Notes: generated by a model not told the origin, from the letters alone. Shown: positions 33,069-43,440, counted from the first letter of the stretch. The stretch: DNA of 64,000 nt from Kitasatospora aureofaciens (GCF_001188955.3 NZ_JPRF03000030.1:29183-93182), one strand, 5' to 3'. Made by a program: numbers and translations.

Positions 33069-33707
33069 TCAGTTCCAGTGCGGCGACATGGCCCCGGTGA
33101 ACATTGCCGGGGAGATGAGGTCGCGCAGCTCTGCGGTGGTACGGGCGATCTCTTCGTGGACGGCGATCTTCTCCGACAGCCCTTCCAGGATCTCCGTGAT
33201 GGCGGCGGCTTGCGCGTGGGGCGGCAGGTTCACCGGCAGCTTGGAGAGGGCCGCCACCGTGACGCTCGGGATGCCGACGGTGCTCGTACTGGCCTGTTCG
33301 AACCAGTTCTTGGCCACGGGACTGCCCAGGTAGTGCAGCAGGTACCCCTGCCATTCCGGGGCTCGGAGCCGCAGCCGCAGCAGGTTGCCGCTGAACAGCC
33401 AGCCTGCTTCTGCATCGGTGATGCGGGCCGCCCGCCCCGGATCTCCCGTGCGCGCGCAAACGATGTCGCCCGGCCGCAGGCGGTACTGATCGACCTTCGA
33501 CTCTGCCTCCTGGGGCAGGAAAGTGAGATCGGCGTGGACGATCTGCCCCCGGTAGCCGATGTTCATCGGGCGCAGCAACGGGATGCCGGCGTTGCTGCGG
33601 CTCGCCGGATTCGTGAGGTGGCCGGGGCCGGACTGGATCTCACAGAGCACGCCGAGTTCCGTGGTCGTCCAGTCGGCCGGGATCGGCTGCTCGGCACTGT
33701 ACGTCAT
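33069..33707 (-). CDS. HsdS-like single target-recognition protein of a type I-like system
   Basis: 212 residues containing one target-recognition domain of the type I restriction specificity family. It starts with WTTTELGVLCEIQSGPGHLT, has LLRPMNIGYRG and LRPGDIVCARTGDPGRAA, and ends in a helical segment of the conserved coiled type (LPPHAQAAAITEILEGLSEKIAVHEEIA). Canonical HsdS has two domains and about 400 residues, so this is a half-size subunit that would have to dimerise. Its ATG overlaps the stop of the methylase gene by four bases. It gives the adjacent methylase its DNA sequence choice (inference from family). Confidence 0.85.
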   Translation of the reverse strand: MTYSAEQPIPADWTTTELGVLCEIQSGPGHLTNPASRSNAGIPLLRPMNIGYRGQIVHADLTFLPQEAESKVDQYRLRPGDIVCARTGDPGRAARITDAEAGWLFSGNLLRLRLRAPEWQGYLLHYLGSPVAKNWFEQASTSTVGIPSVTVAALSKLPVNLPPHAQAAAITEILEGLSEKIAVHEEIARTTAELRDLISPAMFTGAMSPHWN

Positions 33708-35374
33708 GGCATTCCGTTCAGCAGGCGGGCGACCTGGTGGTCCACTTCCTGGGCTCGCACGTGCAGGCGAGCCAGTTCCTCGCGGATCCGGTGCAGCCGG
33801 TCCGTGGTGGCGGCCAGGTCGATCGGGGGGCCGGACCGGTGCATGTATCTGGCCGGGTCGAGTACGAAGTCCGCCGCCTTGATCTCAGCGAAGGTGGCGC
33901 GGCTGCTCGACCAGCGAGGGGAGCGGGTTCCGGTGAACTCGTGGGGAGCTCGCCGCCACGCCCGGTACTCGGCGACCAGCTCCGACACGTCCGTCTCGGT
34001 CAGTACGCGCAGCGTGCGGGTGTCCATCTCTCCCGCTTCCCGGGCGTCGACGAACCACACGTCCGGTGGGGAGTCCCCGGAGGGGCGGCGCAGGAGCCAC
34101 AGACAGACCCCGATGGTCGTCGAGCTGAAGAGGCCGGGGGGGAGCGCGACCACTCCTTCGACGACGCCGGCTGACAGGAGCCGGGCGCGAATCTCGCGCT
34201 CCCTGCCCCCGCGGAAGGCCGCACCATTGGCCATGACGACGATGGCCTGCCCGTCGGGGGTCAACGACCGGACCGCGTGCTGGATCCATCCCAAGTCCGC
34301 ATTACGCTCCGGTGGAGTGCCGAACGGCCAGTCCTCCCAGGCGAAACGTGCGTCGTAGCGGGCCTTCATGCTGAATGGTGGATTGGTCAGGACCAGGTCG
34401 TAGGCGACTGGCCCGGTCCGCCCACGTTCACTGGGCAGGTAAGGCTCGATCGCGGTCCGGAACGGAACGCCGTGCAGCATCAGGTTCATCGCGGCGATCC
34501 GGCGGTGCCGTTCGTTCGGGGTCTCGGCGACGGCCAGGTCCACGGTCGGGCCGCGCCCGGTTGGCTTGCCGCCGAATTCCACGAGCAGCTCGCCGGAGCG
34601 GCAGAACGGATCGTAGATGTCGGAAGGCTGCGGGAGCTCGCCCGCCAACTCGACCATGAGCCGACGCAGGGACGGCGGAGTCACCAGCTGTTCGCCGCGC
34701 CGTCCGAGTTTCTCGGTCTCGGTCTGGAGCAGTAGGCCGAACAGGTCGGCGGCCTGGGGTGCGTGGGTGATCTCCTCGATGAGGTGGCCGGCCCTCTCCA
34801 GAGACCATCGCTCGGGATCGGTGATAGGCCCGTCGGCCTCGCCGACCCATCCGTCGCCCTCCGGCCCGAGCAGGTCGGCCCGGATCCGGGCCAGGCTCCA
34901 GATCGGGCTTCGCCCGTGGTGAAGGTCATACGTGGCAGTCCGCCACTCGGTCGGAGCGTACCCACGAACGAAGACGAGTGACAGGAGGAGTTCCAGGTAC
35001 AGGGATTCCCGGCCCGAATGACGCCAGGGCTCGCCGAGTGGGCCCAGCAGCGCCGTCGCCAGGCGACGCGACAGCGCGGGGTCGGGCGCGTCCGTCTCTT
35101 CGCGGATGCCTGCGGATCGACGGAACCGGTCGCCGTAGGTGGTTCCGGGGCGCTCGTCGGAGTTGAGTGCATTGGCCGGAATCGCACGTGGCGACAGCCA
35201 TGCGGCCACCTCGTCGACCGCGAACAACTCGGCCCCCCCTACCAGCACCGGCTTCGGGTAGTCGGGGTGGCGCCTTTCCCAGTTGCTGACGGCGGGTCGG
35301 CTCACCCCGGCGTGCTTGGCGATGCCGGAACGGGAGATGAATCGTGCGGTGCCCTCCGGCATGGTGCTCACCAC
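33704..35374 (-). CDS. HTH-fused N6-adenine DNA methyltransferase (HsdM-like)
   Basis: 556 residues. An N-terminal AlpA/MerR-like helix-turn-helix (about 10-60: ISRSGIAKHAGVSRPAVSNWE) precedes the methylase. Motif I is IYDPFCRSGELLVEFGG, a DPxxGSG-like SAM site with Arg at an unusual place. Motif IV is LVLTNPPFS, the NPPF of N6-adenine enzymes. The C-terminus has a helical stretch for subunit contact. It is downstream of the Abi-like gene by 6 bases and overlaps the hsdS-like gene, so the three are one operon. No HsdR nuclease is present. A second ATG at 35362 could also be the start. Confidence 0.88.
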   Translation of the reverse strand: MVSTMPEGTARFISRSGIAKHAGVSRPAVSNWERRHPDYPKPVLVGGAELFAVDEVAAWLSPRAIPANALNSDERPGTTYGDRFRRSAGIREETDAPDPALSRRLATALLGPLGEPWRHSGRESLYLELLLSLVFVRGYAPTEWRTATYDLHHGRSPIWSLARIRADLLGPEGDGWVGEADGPITDPERWSLERAGHLIEEITHAPQAADLFGLLLQTETEKLGRRGEQLVTPPSLRRLMVELAGELPQPSDIYDPFCRSGELLVEFGGKPTGRGPTVDLAVAETPNERHRRIAAMNLMLHGVPFRTAIEPYLPSERGRTGPVAYDLVLTNPPFSMKARYDARFAWEDWPFGTPPERNADLGWIQHAVRSLTPDGQAIVVMANGAAFRGGREREIRARLLSAGVVEGVVALPPGLFSSTTIGVCLWLLRRPSGDSPPDVWFVDAREAGEMDTRTLRVLTETDVSELVAEYRAWRRAPHEFTGTRSPRWSSSRATFAEIKAADFVLDPARYMHRSGPPIDLAATTDRLHRIREELARLHVRAQEVDHQVARLLNGMP

Positions 35375-35380
35375 CTTCGG

Positions 35381-36046
35381 TCAGAACTGTGGGGTGCGCA
35401 GGCCGGCGCAGGTGTCCTGGCGCTGCTTCAGTACGGTCGGGACCCTGTCCAGCTGCCTCGCCTCGGCCGACAGGTCGGCGTTCAGGAGGTCCAGGAGGCG
35501 GAAGAGAGTCGCGTGGTCGGCTTCCAGACGGCGGTGGTGGATCGGTTCGTGGTGGCTGATGCGGTTGCGCAACAGCATCATGGTGGTGAACTGCCGGTGC
35601 AGGTCGTCCCGGCGTCCCGATCCGCGTGGGAAGGCCCGGTGGAGGGCCGGGACCCAGAAGGTCCGGTCGTACCTCCTGGACAGCAGCTTCACCCAGAAGC
35701 CGAAGGAGAGTTCGGCGACCACGTCGTCGGCAGTCGCCGGTCGGTGGTTGATCCGCCGCCCGCACTTGGTCTGGGCGTCCGAGACGAGCCGGGCGCCATC
35801 AGCGTCCAGCGGTGCGATCGACCACCAGTCGGGGCGTCCGAACCTGTGCATGAGGGCGCCGTGCAGGGCGTTGCGCAGGGCCACCTCAAGACAGTGAAGG
35901 GGACCGTAGAAGGCGGCCGACACTTCGATGTTCCACCAGTACAACCGGATCGCCGCAGACCGGCCACCGGCCGCCGTGGCGTAGGTCTGCAGGCGCGCTC
36001 CCGAGAGGCTGCGCTCTGCCCAGGTGGGCCATTCGCCGGTGTTCAC
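35381..36046 (-). CDS. Abi-like protein with HEPN-type RNase motif
   Basis: 221 residues from the GTG at 36046, which follows GGGGGA. The sequence fits the Abi-like (Abi_2/AbiD-F related) family: ARLQTYATAAGG, YWWNIEVSAAFY, VALRNALH, VAELSFGFWVKLLSRRYD and WVPALHRAFP. At 160-165 is RNRISH followed by HEP, the RxxxxH signature of HEPN RNases. Characterised relatives act in phage abortive infection. It is the first gene of the operon with the methylase and the HsdS-like protein. The open frame continues upstream to 36169, but the family begins at the chosen start. Confidence 0.85.
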   Translation of the reverse strand: MNTGEWPTWAERSLSGARLQTYATAAGGRSAAIRLYWWNIEVSAAFYGPLHCLEVALRNALHGALMHRFGRPDWWSIAPLDADGARLVSDAQTKCGRRINHRPATADDVVAELSFGFWVKLLSRRYDRTFWVPALHRAFPRGSGRRDDLHRQFTTMMLLRNRISHHEPIHHRRLEADHATLFRLLDLLNADLSAEARQLDRVPTVLKQRQDTCAGLRTPQF

Positions 36047-36508
36047 GGAATCCCCCGAGTGGACGGTGAGGCCTTGCAGCCCCGGAGACGACTGGTAATC
36101 TCGGTCGAGTAAGCCCCGGGTCGCCTCTGCCTGCATGCCGCCCGGGGCACTGCTGTTTCTCGGGCGCATCGCCTCGGAGGCACTGCGCGGCCGTGGCGGA
36201 TCACCGGCCTGTGCGTGCCGTTCCCGTCTTTCCGGACACTACAGTCGCGTCGCTGACGCCGCAAGCGCATTGCCGTGAGCTCGAATCTGTTAACCCCTCG
36301 CCGTGATGCGCGCGGGTGTCCGCTCCTGATGCTCGATGCCCGCCGTTGCCAGGCCGAACGGGTGGGTGGCCGAGGGTCTGGGGCGCGGGTGGAGGTCGGT
36401 GGCCGCCGGGGCTGATCGGATTGTTCGGGGGTCTGGTCGAAAGTGGCTTGTTTAGTTATATTCAGTCGAACCGAGCTTGAATGAATCCATCCGCAGAGAG
36501 GCCGGGAC
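36047..36508. other. Intergenic region between the Abi-like gene and hutU
   Basis: 462 bases with locally lower GC, divergent between the island (leftward) and hutU (rightward). A GCCCCGGG/CCCGGGGC pair with a 20-base loop (36113-36148) lies upstream of the Abi-like gene and might be a leader hairpin. An AT-rich stretch near 36450-36465 could hold the hutU promoter. No gene is supported. Confidence 0.5.
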
Positions 36509-38175
<1,667 letters not shown>

Positions 38176-38179
<4 letters not shown>

Positions 38180-39372
38180 CCTTCCAAGAGATGTGGGCGG
38201 AGCTGCTCCCCGTGGGCCGCTCCGCCGCCTCCGGCGGCTACCGCCGCTTCGCCTGGAACTCCGCCGACGCCGAGTGCCGTGCCTGGTTCGAGCAGCAGGC
38301 CCGCGGCCGCGGCCTGACGTACGAGCTGGACCGCAACGGCAACCAGTGGGCCTGGCTGGGCGATCCTCACGGTGAGGGCGCGGTCGTCACCGGCTCGCAC
38401 CTGGACTCCGTCCCGGACGGCGGCGCCTTCGACGGCCCGCTCGGGGTGGTCTCCTCCTTCGCCGCCCTGGACGAACTGCGCGCCCGCGGGGCCGAGTTCG
38501 ACAAGCCCCTGGCGATCGTCAACTTCGGTGACGAGGAGGGCGCCCGGTTCGGCGTGGCCTGCATCGGATCCCGGCTGACCGCCGGGGTGCTCTCCCGCGA
38601 CGCCGCGTACGAGCTGCGCGACGCCGGCGGGGTGCGGCTGCCCGACGCGATGGAGAAGGCCGGCTACGACCCGACCGCGATCGGCGCGGACGAGGAGCGG
38701 CTGTCCCGGATCGGCGCCTTCGTCGAACTCCACGTCGAACAGGGCCGCCACCTCGCCGAGGGGCAGCCGGTGGGTGTGGCCGGGGCGATCTGGCCGCACG
38801 GCCGCTGGCGCTTCGACTTCCACGGCGAGGCCAACCACGCCGGCACCACCCGGATTGAGGACCGCCGCGACCCGATGCTGACGTACGCCAACACGGTGCT
38901 CGCCGCCCGCAAGAAGGCGAAGCTGGCGGGCGCGCTGGCCACCTTCGGCAAGGTCGCGGTCGAGCCCAACGGCACCAACGCGATCGCGTCGCTGGTGCGC
39001 GGCTGGTTGGACTCCCGGGCCGCCGACGAGCGCACCCTCACCGAGCTGGTCGCCGAGATCGAGCGGGCCGCCGCCGAGCGCGGCGAGCGCGACGGCGTCC
39101 GGGTCGAGCTGACCCGCGAGTCCTACACCCCGGTGGTGGACTTCGACGGCCCGCTGCGCGACCGGCTCGCCAAGCTGCTCGACGCCCCGGTGCTGCCCAC
39201 CGGCGCGGGACACGACGCCGGGATCCTGGCGTCCGCCATCCCGACCGCCATGCTGTTCGTGCGCAACCCCACCGGCGTCTCGCACTCCCCGGCCGAGCAC
39301 GCCGAGACGGCCGACTGCCTGGCCGGGGTCACCGCCCTCGCCGACGTACTGGAGGACCTGGCGTGTCATTGA
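38176..39372 (+). CDS. M20-family amidohydrolase (allantoate/N-carbamoyl amino acid hydrolase type) in the hut operon
   Basis: 398 residues from GTG. Metal ligands are in TGSHLDSVPDGGAFDGPLG, NFGDEEGARFG and FVELHVEQG; GEANHAGTT and HDAGILA are also typical of allantoate amidohydrolase relatives. In this operon HutF produces N-formylglutamate and there is no classic HutG, so deformylation of N-formylglutamate to glutamate is the likely role. That is inference from context; databases often label it allantoate amidohydrolase. It overlaps both neighbours (4 bases with hutU, 10 with hutF). Confidence 0.85.
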
Positions 39373-40724
39373 CCGTGCCGGTGAGCTACTGGGCGCAGTA
39401 CGCCTGGCTGCCGCACCCCAACGGGCCGGTGGTCGAGCAGGACGTGCTGATCACCACCGGCCCCGACGGCCGGATCGTCCGGGTGGAGCCGGACAGCGGG
39501 CCCTGCCCGTCCGGCGCCGTCCGCCTCGACGGGCTGCTGCTGCCCGGCCAGGCCAACGCCCACTCGCACGCCTTCCACCGGGCGCTGCGCGGGCACGTCC
39601 AGGTCGGCTCCGGGACATTCTGGACCTGGCGGGACACCATGTACCGTTTCGCTGGCGCGCTCGACCCGGACAGCTACCTGGAGCTCGCCACCGCCGTCTA
39701 CGCCGAGATGGCGCTCGCCGGGATCAGCGCCGTCGGCGAGTTCCACTACCTGCACCACGCGCCCGGCGGCGCCCGCTACACCGACCCGAACGCGATGGGC
39801 GAGGCGCTGATCGAGGCCGCCGCCCGGGCCGGCATCCGGATCACCCTGCTGGACACCTGCTACCTGTCCTCCGGTTTCGGCGCCGAACCCACCCACCCGC
39901 AGCTGCGGTTCAGCGACGGCGACGCCGAGGCCTGGGCGGTCCGCGCCGACGCGCTCAAGCCGCGCGAGCACGCCCGGATCGGCGCTGCCATCCACTCGGT
40001 CCGGGCCGTCCCGGCCGAGCAGCTGGGCACCGTCGCGCACTGGTCGGCGATGCGCGGGGCGCCGCTGCACGTCCACCTGTCCGAGCAGACCGCCGAGAAC
40101 GACGCCTGCCTGGCCGCGCACGGCGTCACCCCGACGCGGCTGCTCGCCGACCACGGCGCGCTCGGCCCGCGCACCTCGGCCGTGCACGCCACCCACCTCA
40201 CCGACGAGGACGTCACGCTCCTCGCCGACTCCTCCACCACCGTCTGCATGTGCCCCACCACCGAGCGGGACCTCGCCGACGGCATCGGCCCGGCCCGCCG
40301 GCTCGCCTCGGCGGGCAGCCCGATCAGCCTGGGCAGCGACAGCCACGCGATCATCGATCCGTGGGAGGAGGCGCGGGCGCTGGAGCTGGACGAGCGGCTG
40401 CGGACCCGCACCCGCGGGCACTGGACGGCGAACGCGCTGCTGCGGGCCGGTGGCGAGGACGGGCACGCCTCGCTGGGCTGGCCCGAGGCCGGGCGGATCG
40501 AGGCCGGGGCGCTCGCCGACTTCACGGCGATCACGCTGGACTCCGTCCGTACGGCCGGGCCGCCGCCCCGGCTCGGCGCCGAGATCGCGGTGTTCGCGGC
40601 CTCGGCGGCGGACGTGCGGCACCTGGTGGTCGGCGGGCGGCACGTCGTCCGGGACGGCGTCCACCAGCTGGTGGCCGACGTGCCGGGGGCGCTGCGCTCC
40701 GCGATCGGCGCGCTGGACTGCTGA
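39363..40724 (+). CDS. hutF: Formimidoylglutamate deiminase HutF
   Basis: 453 residues from GTG, amidohydrolase superfamily. The metal-binding loop is GQANAHSHAFHRALRG; further marks are FHYLHHAPGG, HVHLSEQTAEND and LGSDSHAIIDPWEEAR. It converts N-formimidoyl-L-glutamate to N-formyl-L-glutamate and ammonia, the branch of histidine degradation used with a deformylase. The start overlaps the M20 gene by 10 bases. A 14-base tandem repeat follows the stop. Confidence 0.93.
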   Translation: MSLTVPVSYWAQYAWLPHPNGPVVEQDVLITTGPDGRIVRVEPDSGPCPSGAVRLDGLLLPGQANAHSHAFHRALRGHVQVGSGTFWTWRDTMYRFAGALDPDSYLELATAVYAEMALAGISAVGEFHYLHHAPGGARYTDPNAMGEALIEAAARAGIRITLLDTCYLSSGFGAEPTHPQLRFSDGDAEAWAVRADALKPREHARIGAAIHSVRAVPAEQLGTVAHWSAMRGAPLHVHLSEQTAENDACLAAHGVTPTRLLADHGALGPRTSAVHATHLTDEDVTLLADSSTTVCMCPTTERDLADGIGPARRLASAGSPISLGSDSHAIIDPWEEARALELDERLRTRTRGHWTANALLRAGGEDGHASLGWPEAGRIEAGALADFTAITLDSVRTAGPPPRLGAEIAVFAASAADVRHLVVGGRHVVRDGVHQLVADVPGALRSAIGALDC

Positions 40725-40730
40725 ACCCTG

Positions 40731-40758
40731 TTGTCCGACTCCCTTTGTCCGACTCCCT
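40731..40758. repeat. 14-bp tandem duplication between hutF and hutI
   Basis: Two exact copies of TTGTCCGACTCCCT lie between the hutF stop and the hutI ribosome-binding site. Unlike the other stop-codon duplications of this window, the unit does not include the stop. Confidence 0.85.
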
Positions 40759-40773
40759 TCGGAAGGCGTTGAC

Positions 40774-41949
40774 TTGAGCACCAGGACCACTGTGATCACG
40801 GGCATCGGCAGCCTGGTCACCAATGACCCCGGGCACGGCACCGGGCCGCTCGGCCTGCTCACCGACGCGGCCGTGGTGATCGACGGCGACACCGTCGCCT
40901 GGGTCGGCCCGGCGGCGCAGGCCCCGGCGGCGGACGAGCGCTTCGACGCCGAGGGCCGGGCGCTGCTGCCCGGCTTCGTCGACTCGCACGCCCACCTGGT
41001 GTTCGCGGGCGACCGCACCGCCGAGTTCAACGCCCGGATGTCCGGGCAGGCGTACTCGGCGGGCGGCATCCGCACGACGGTGGCGGCGACCAGGGCCGCT
41101 TCGGATGCGGAGCTGGAGGCGAACCTGGCCGGGTTCGTCCGGGAGGCGCTGCGGCAGGGCACCACCACGATCGAGTGCAAGTCCGGCTACGGGCTGACGG
41201 TCGAGGACGAGGCCCGAGCGCTGCGGATCGCGGCGAAGCACACGCCCGAGACCACGTACCTGGGGGCGCACATCGTCGCTCCCGAGTACGCCGAGGACCC
41301 GGCGGGCTACGTGGACCTGGTGACCGGCGAGATGCTGGACGCCTGTGCGCCGCACGCCCGTTGGGTGGACGTGTTCTGCGAGAAGGGGGCGTTCGACGGC
41401 GACCAGGCGCGGGCCGTCCTGACGGCGGGCATCGAGCGCGGGCTGACGCCGAGGGTGCACGCCAACCAGCTCACGTACGGGCCGGGCGTGCAGCTGGCGG
41501 TGGAGCTGGGGGCCGCGTCGGCGGACCACTGCACGCACCTGACAGATGAGGATGTCGCGGCGCTGGCGGGTTCGGCGACGGTCGCGACGCTGCTGCCGGG
41601 GGCGGAGTTCTCCACCCGGGCCGAGTACCCGAGCGGGCGCAGGTTGTTGGACGCTGGCGCGGTGGTCGCGCTGTCGACGGACTGCAACCCGGGATCGAGC
41701 TTCACGAGTTCGATGGCGTTCTGCATCGCGGTGGCGGTGCGGGAGATGGGGATGACGCCGGACGAGGCGGTCTGGGCCGCGACTGCGGGCGGCGCGCACG
41801 CGCTGCGCCGCAGTGACGTCGGTGTGATCACTGCTGGTGCCCGCGCCGACCTGCTCCTCCTTGATGCCCCCTCCCACGTCCACCTCGCCTACCGCCCGGG
41901 CGTGCCGCTGACGGCGGCGGTCTGGCGGGAGGGCGTCCGGGAGGTCTGA
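40774..41949 (+). CDS. hutI: Imidazolonepropionase HutI
   Basis: 391 residues from a TTG start at 40774, chosen because GGAAGG lies nine bases upstream and the family begins here; no ATG or GTG fits. Motifs: LLPGFVDSHAHLVFAGDR for metal binding, SGYGLT, HANQLTYGPGVQLA and STDCNPGSSFTSSM. It hydrolyses imidazolonepropionate to N-formimidoylglutamate, the substrate of HutF. It is the last gene of the operon and is followed by a strong terminator with a T-rich tail. Confidence 0.93.
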   Translation: MSTRTTVITGIGSLVTNDPGHGTGPLGLLTDAAVVIDGDTVAWVGPAAQAPAADERFDAEGRALLPGFVDSHAHLVFAGDRTAEFNARMSGQAYSAGGIRTTVAATRAASDAELEANLAGFVREALRQGTTTIECKSGYGLTVEDEARALRIAAKHTPETTYLGAHIVAPEYAEDPAGYVDLVTGEMLDACAPHARWVDVFCEKGAFDGDQARAVLTAGIERGLTPRVHANQLTYGPGVQLAVELGAASADHCTHLTDEDVAALAGSATVATLLPGAEFSTRAEYPSGRRLLDAGAVVALSTDCNPGSSFTSSMAFCIAVAVREMGMTPDEAVWAATAGGAHALRRSDVGVITAGARADLLLLDAPSHVHLAYRPGVPLTAAVWREGVREV

Positions 41950-41967
41950 GGCCCGGGACTGTAGACG

Positions 41968-42001
41968 GCCCCCGCGCCCCCGGGGTGGCGGGCGCGGGGG
42001 C
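41968..42001 (+). terminator. Rho-independent terminator of the hutU-hutI operon
   Basis: A perfect 12-base-pair stem (41968-41979 with 41990-42001) with a ten-base loop is followed by TTCTTGTTT. Confidence 0.85.
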
Positions 42002-42008
42002 TTCTTGT

Positions 42009-42209
42009 TTAGGCGTCGGCGATCAGGTGGTCGAACTCGCCGGCCTTGGCGCCCTGGAGGAAGTCGGCGAACTTGTGAGGCGTGGTGCGCACGATGACAT
42101 CGCTCTCATCGGACTCGCGGAGCTCAATCGCCGCGTTGGCAGTCCGAACCTCAACGCATGCGTTGCTGGATCCTGAGTAACTGGACTTCTGCCACGCAGA
42201 GCTGGTCAT
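42009..42209 (-). CDS. DUF397 protein, paralogue 1
   Basis: 66 residues from the ATG at 42209. It has the DUF397 pattern WQKSSYSGSSNACVEV, IELRESDESD and FADFLQGAKAGEFDHL. DUF397 proteins are small partners of XRE-DUF5753 regulators in streptomycetes; some pairs control development or act as toxin-antitoxin-like modules. It is separated from the second DUF397 gene by a terminator, so it may be transcribed on its own. Its last 60 bases are nearly identical to those of paralogue 2, pointing to a tandem duplication. Confidence 0.88.
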   Translation of the reverse strand: MTSSAWQKSSYSGSSNACVEVRTANAAIELRESDESDVIVRTTPHKFADFLQGAKAGEFDHLIADA

Positions 42210-42226
42210 GAGAATCAGGCTAGCCA

Positions 42227-42261
42227 CCGGCGGCCTCTTGCGGGAAGCAAGAGGCCGCCGG
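42227..42261. terminator. Terminator between the two DUF397 genes
   Basis: A perfect 15-base-pair stem (42227-42241 with 42247-42261) with a five-base loop lies immediately downstream of paralogue 2 and upstream of paralogue 1. Confidence 0.8.
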
Positions 42262-42271
42262 AACGATTCGC

Positions 42272-42472
42272 TCAGGCGTTGGTGATGAGGTGGTCGAACT
42301 CGCCGGCCTTGGCGCCCTGGAGGAAGGCCGCGAAGTTCGGGCGGGTGGTGTGGACGATGACATCGCCCTCGTCGGACTCCCGGAGCTCGATCACCCCTTC
42401 ATGTCCGCGCACCTCGACGCAGTTGCTGGCTGCTTCGCTGAAGCTGGATTTCTGCCACTCGGAGCTATTCAT
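42272..42472 (-). CDS. DUF397 protein, paralogue 2
   Basis: 66 residues with WQKSSFSEAASNCVEV, IELRESDEGDVIV and FLQGAKAGEFDHL. Its ATG overlaps the stop of the XRE regulator gene by eight bases, the usual arrangement for a regulator and its DUF397 partner. It is about 70 percent identical to paralogue 1 across its length by eye. Confidence 0.9.
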   Translation of the reverse strand: MNSSEWQKSSFSEAASNCVEVRGHEGVIELRESDEGDVIVHTTRPNFAAFLQGAKAGEFDHLITNA

Positions 42473-43328
42473 ACCTGTCGTTCAGTTCCTTCATGATCGA
42501 GCGAATGTAATCTCGCGACTCGCTCTCCGGGAGCGCGACGGCTTCGATGCGCTCAAAGATTGCGCGATAGCCTGCCAACTGGGCGGGCGAGTCGAAGATG
42601 TGGGAGCCGTGGGACGAGTCAGCCTGGACCGTATCCAGCTCCGGCACCGGTCCCTCCGCGTAGATCAGGTTCTCACTGGGGCCAGGGAAGTCGGCCGTAT
42701 CGAACGGAACGACTCGCAGTGAGACTCCCGGAAGCTGGGAGTCTTCGACGAGGGAACCGAGCTGTTCCTTGAGTACTGCGGGGCCGCCATACTGAATTCG
42801 CAGCGCTGCCTCGTGGACCAGTGCCACGTACGGCGTTTCACCGGACCGAATAGTCTGCTGCCTGCGCAGGCGGAACCCCACCCTGCGATCGACCTCGCGA
42901 CCGGGAAGAGGGGTGAAACCTCTCGCGAAAACGGCAGCGGCGTAGGGGACCGTCTGAAGCAGCCCCGGGATGAAGCCGATGTTGAAGCTCTTGAGCCTCT
43001 TCGCATGTCCCTCCATTTCCGCCACATCAATGGGGGCGGCTGTCAGGGTGTTGCGGTACTCATCCCACCAGGCCCGATCTCGCTCCCTGGCCATCCCGGC
43101 GAGCGCGTCAACCAAGGGCGCGTTGGCACACATGCAAGCCTCCGCGATCTCGTGCAGGCGCTCCACGCTGACGGCGGACTTCCCGTTCTCCATCTGCGTC
43201 ACCAGAGCTGGAGTCACACCGAGCAAGCGGGCGAGGTGGCTGCCTGCGAAGCCGGCCTGCTCTCGCATTCTCCGCAGTTCAGCGCCGAGCCGACGCTGGC
43301 GAAGGGTCGGGTTCTGGCGGTTGGCCAT
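42465..43328 (-). CDS. XRE-family regulator with DUF5753 domain
   Basis: 287 residues from the ATG at 43328 (AGAGGA site). The helix-turn-helix covers about 10-65 (LGAELRRMREQAGFAGSHLARLLGVTPALVTQMENGKS over its length), and the DUF5753 ligand/partner domain follows, with IPGLLQTVPYAAAVF and the LRVVPFDTADFPG and VALVHEAALRI segments. It probably acts with the overlapping DUF397 protein. A perfect 18-base palindrome lies about 95 bases upstream and is a likely autoregulatory site. Confidence 0.92.
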   Translation of the reverse strand: MANRQNPTLRQRRLGAELRRMREQAGFAGSHLARLLGVTPALVTQMENGKSAVSVERLHEIAEACMCANAPLVDALAGMARERDRAWWDEYRNTLTAAPIDVAEMEGHAKRLKSFNIGFIPGLLQTVPYAAAVFARGFTPLPGREVDRRVGFRLRRQQTIRSGETPYVALVHEAALRIQYGGPAVLKEQLGSLVEDSQLPGVSLRVVPFDTADFPGPSENLIYAEGPVPELDTVQADSSHGSHIFDSPAQLAGYRAIFERIEAVALPESESRDYIRSIMKELNDRYE

Positions 43329-43422
43329 GGCGTCCTCTCTGCCGGTACAGGCGCCAGTCTGCCGTGCCGCGCGCAGGGGTGGCCATCCGGGGATGACTCC
43401 ATCGGGGGAACCTTCGCGCATT

Positions 43423-43440
43423 GAGCTTAACCTTAAGCTC
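43423..43440. promoter_or_regulatory. Palindromic operator candidate for the XRE regulator
   Basis: GAGCTTAA-CC-TTAAGCTC is a perfect, AT-rich 18-base inverted repeat 95 bases upstream of the regulator start, in the divergent intergenic region. Confidence 0.65.

Noticed and set aside
31653..34358. Plus-strand 900-codon open frame over rpiR and the methylase island
   Set aside because: It spans real genes on both strands and reads as low-complexity Arg/Pro sequence; no domain is visible.
33704..35374. Reading the methylase as PglX of a Pgl/BREX system
   Set aside because: PglX is about 1200 residues and accompanied by PglW, PglY and PglZ; none is present.
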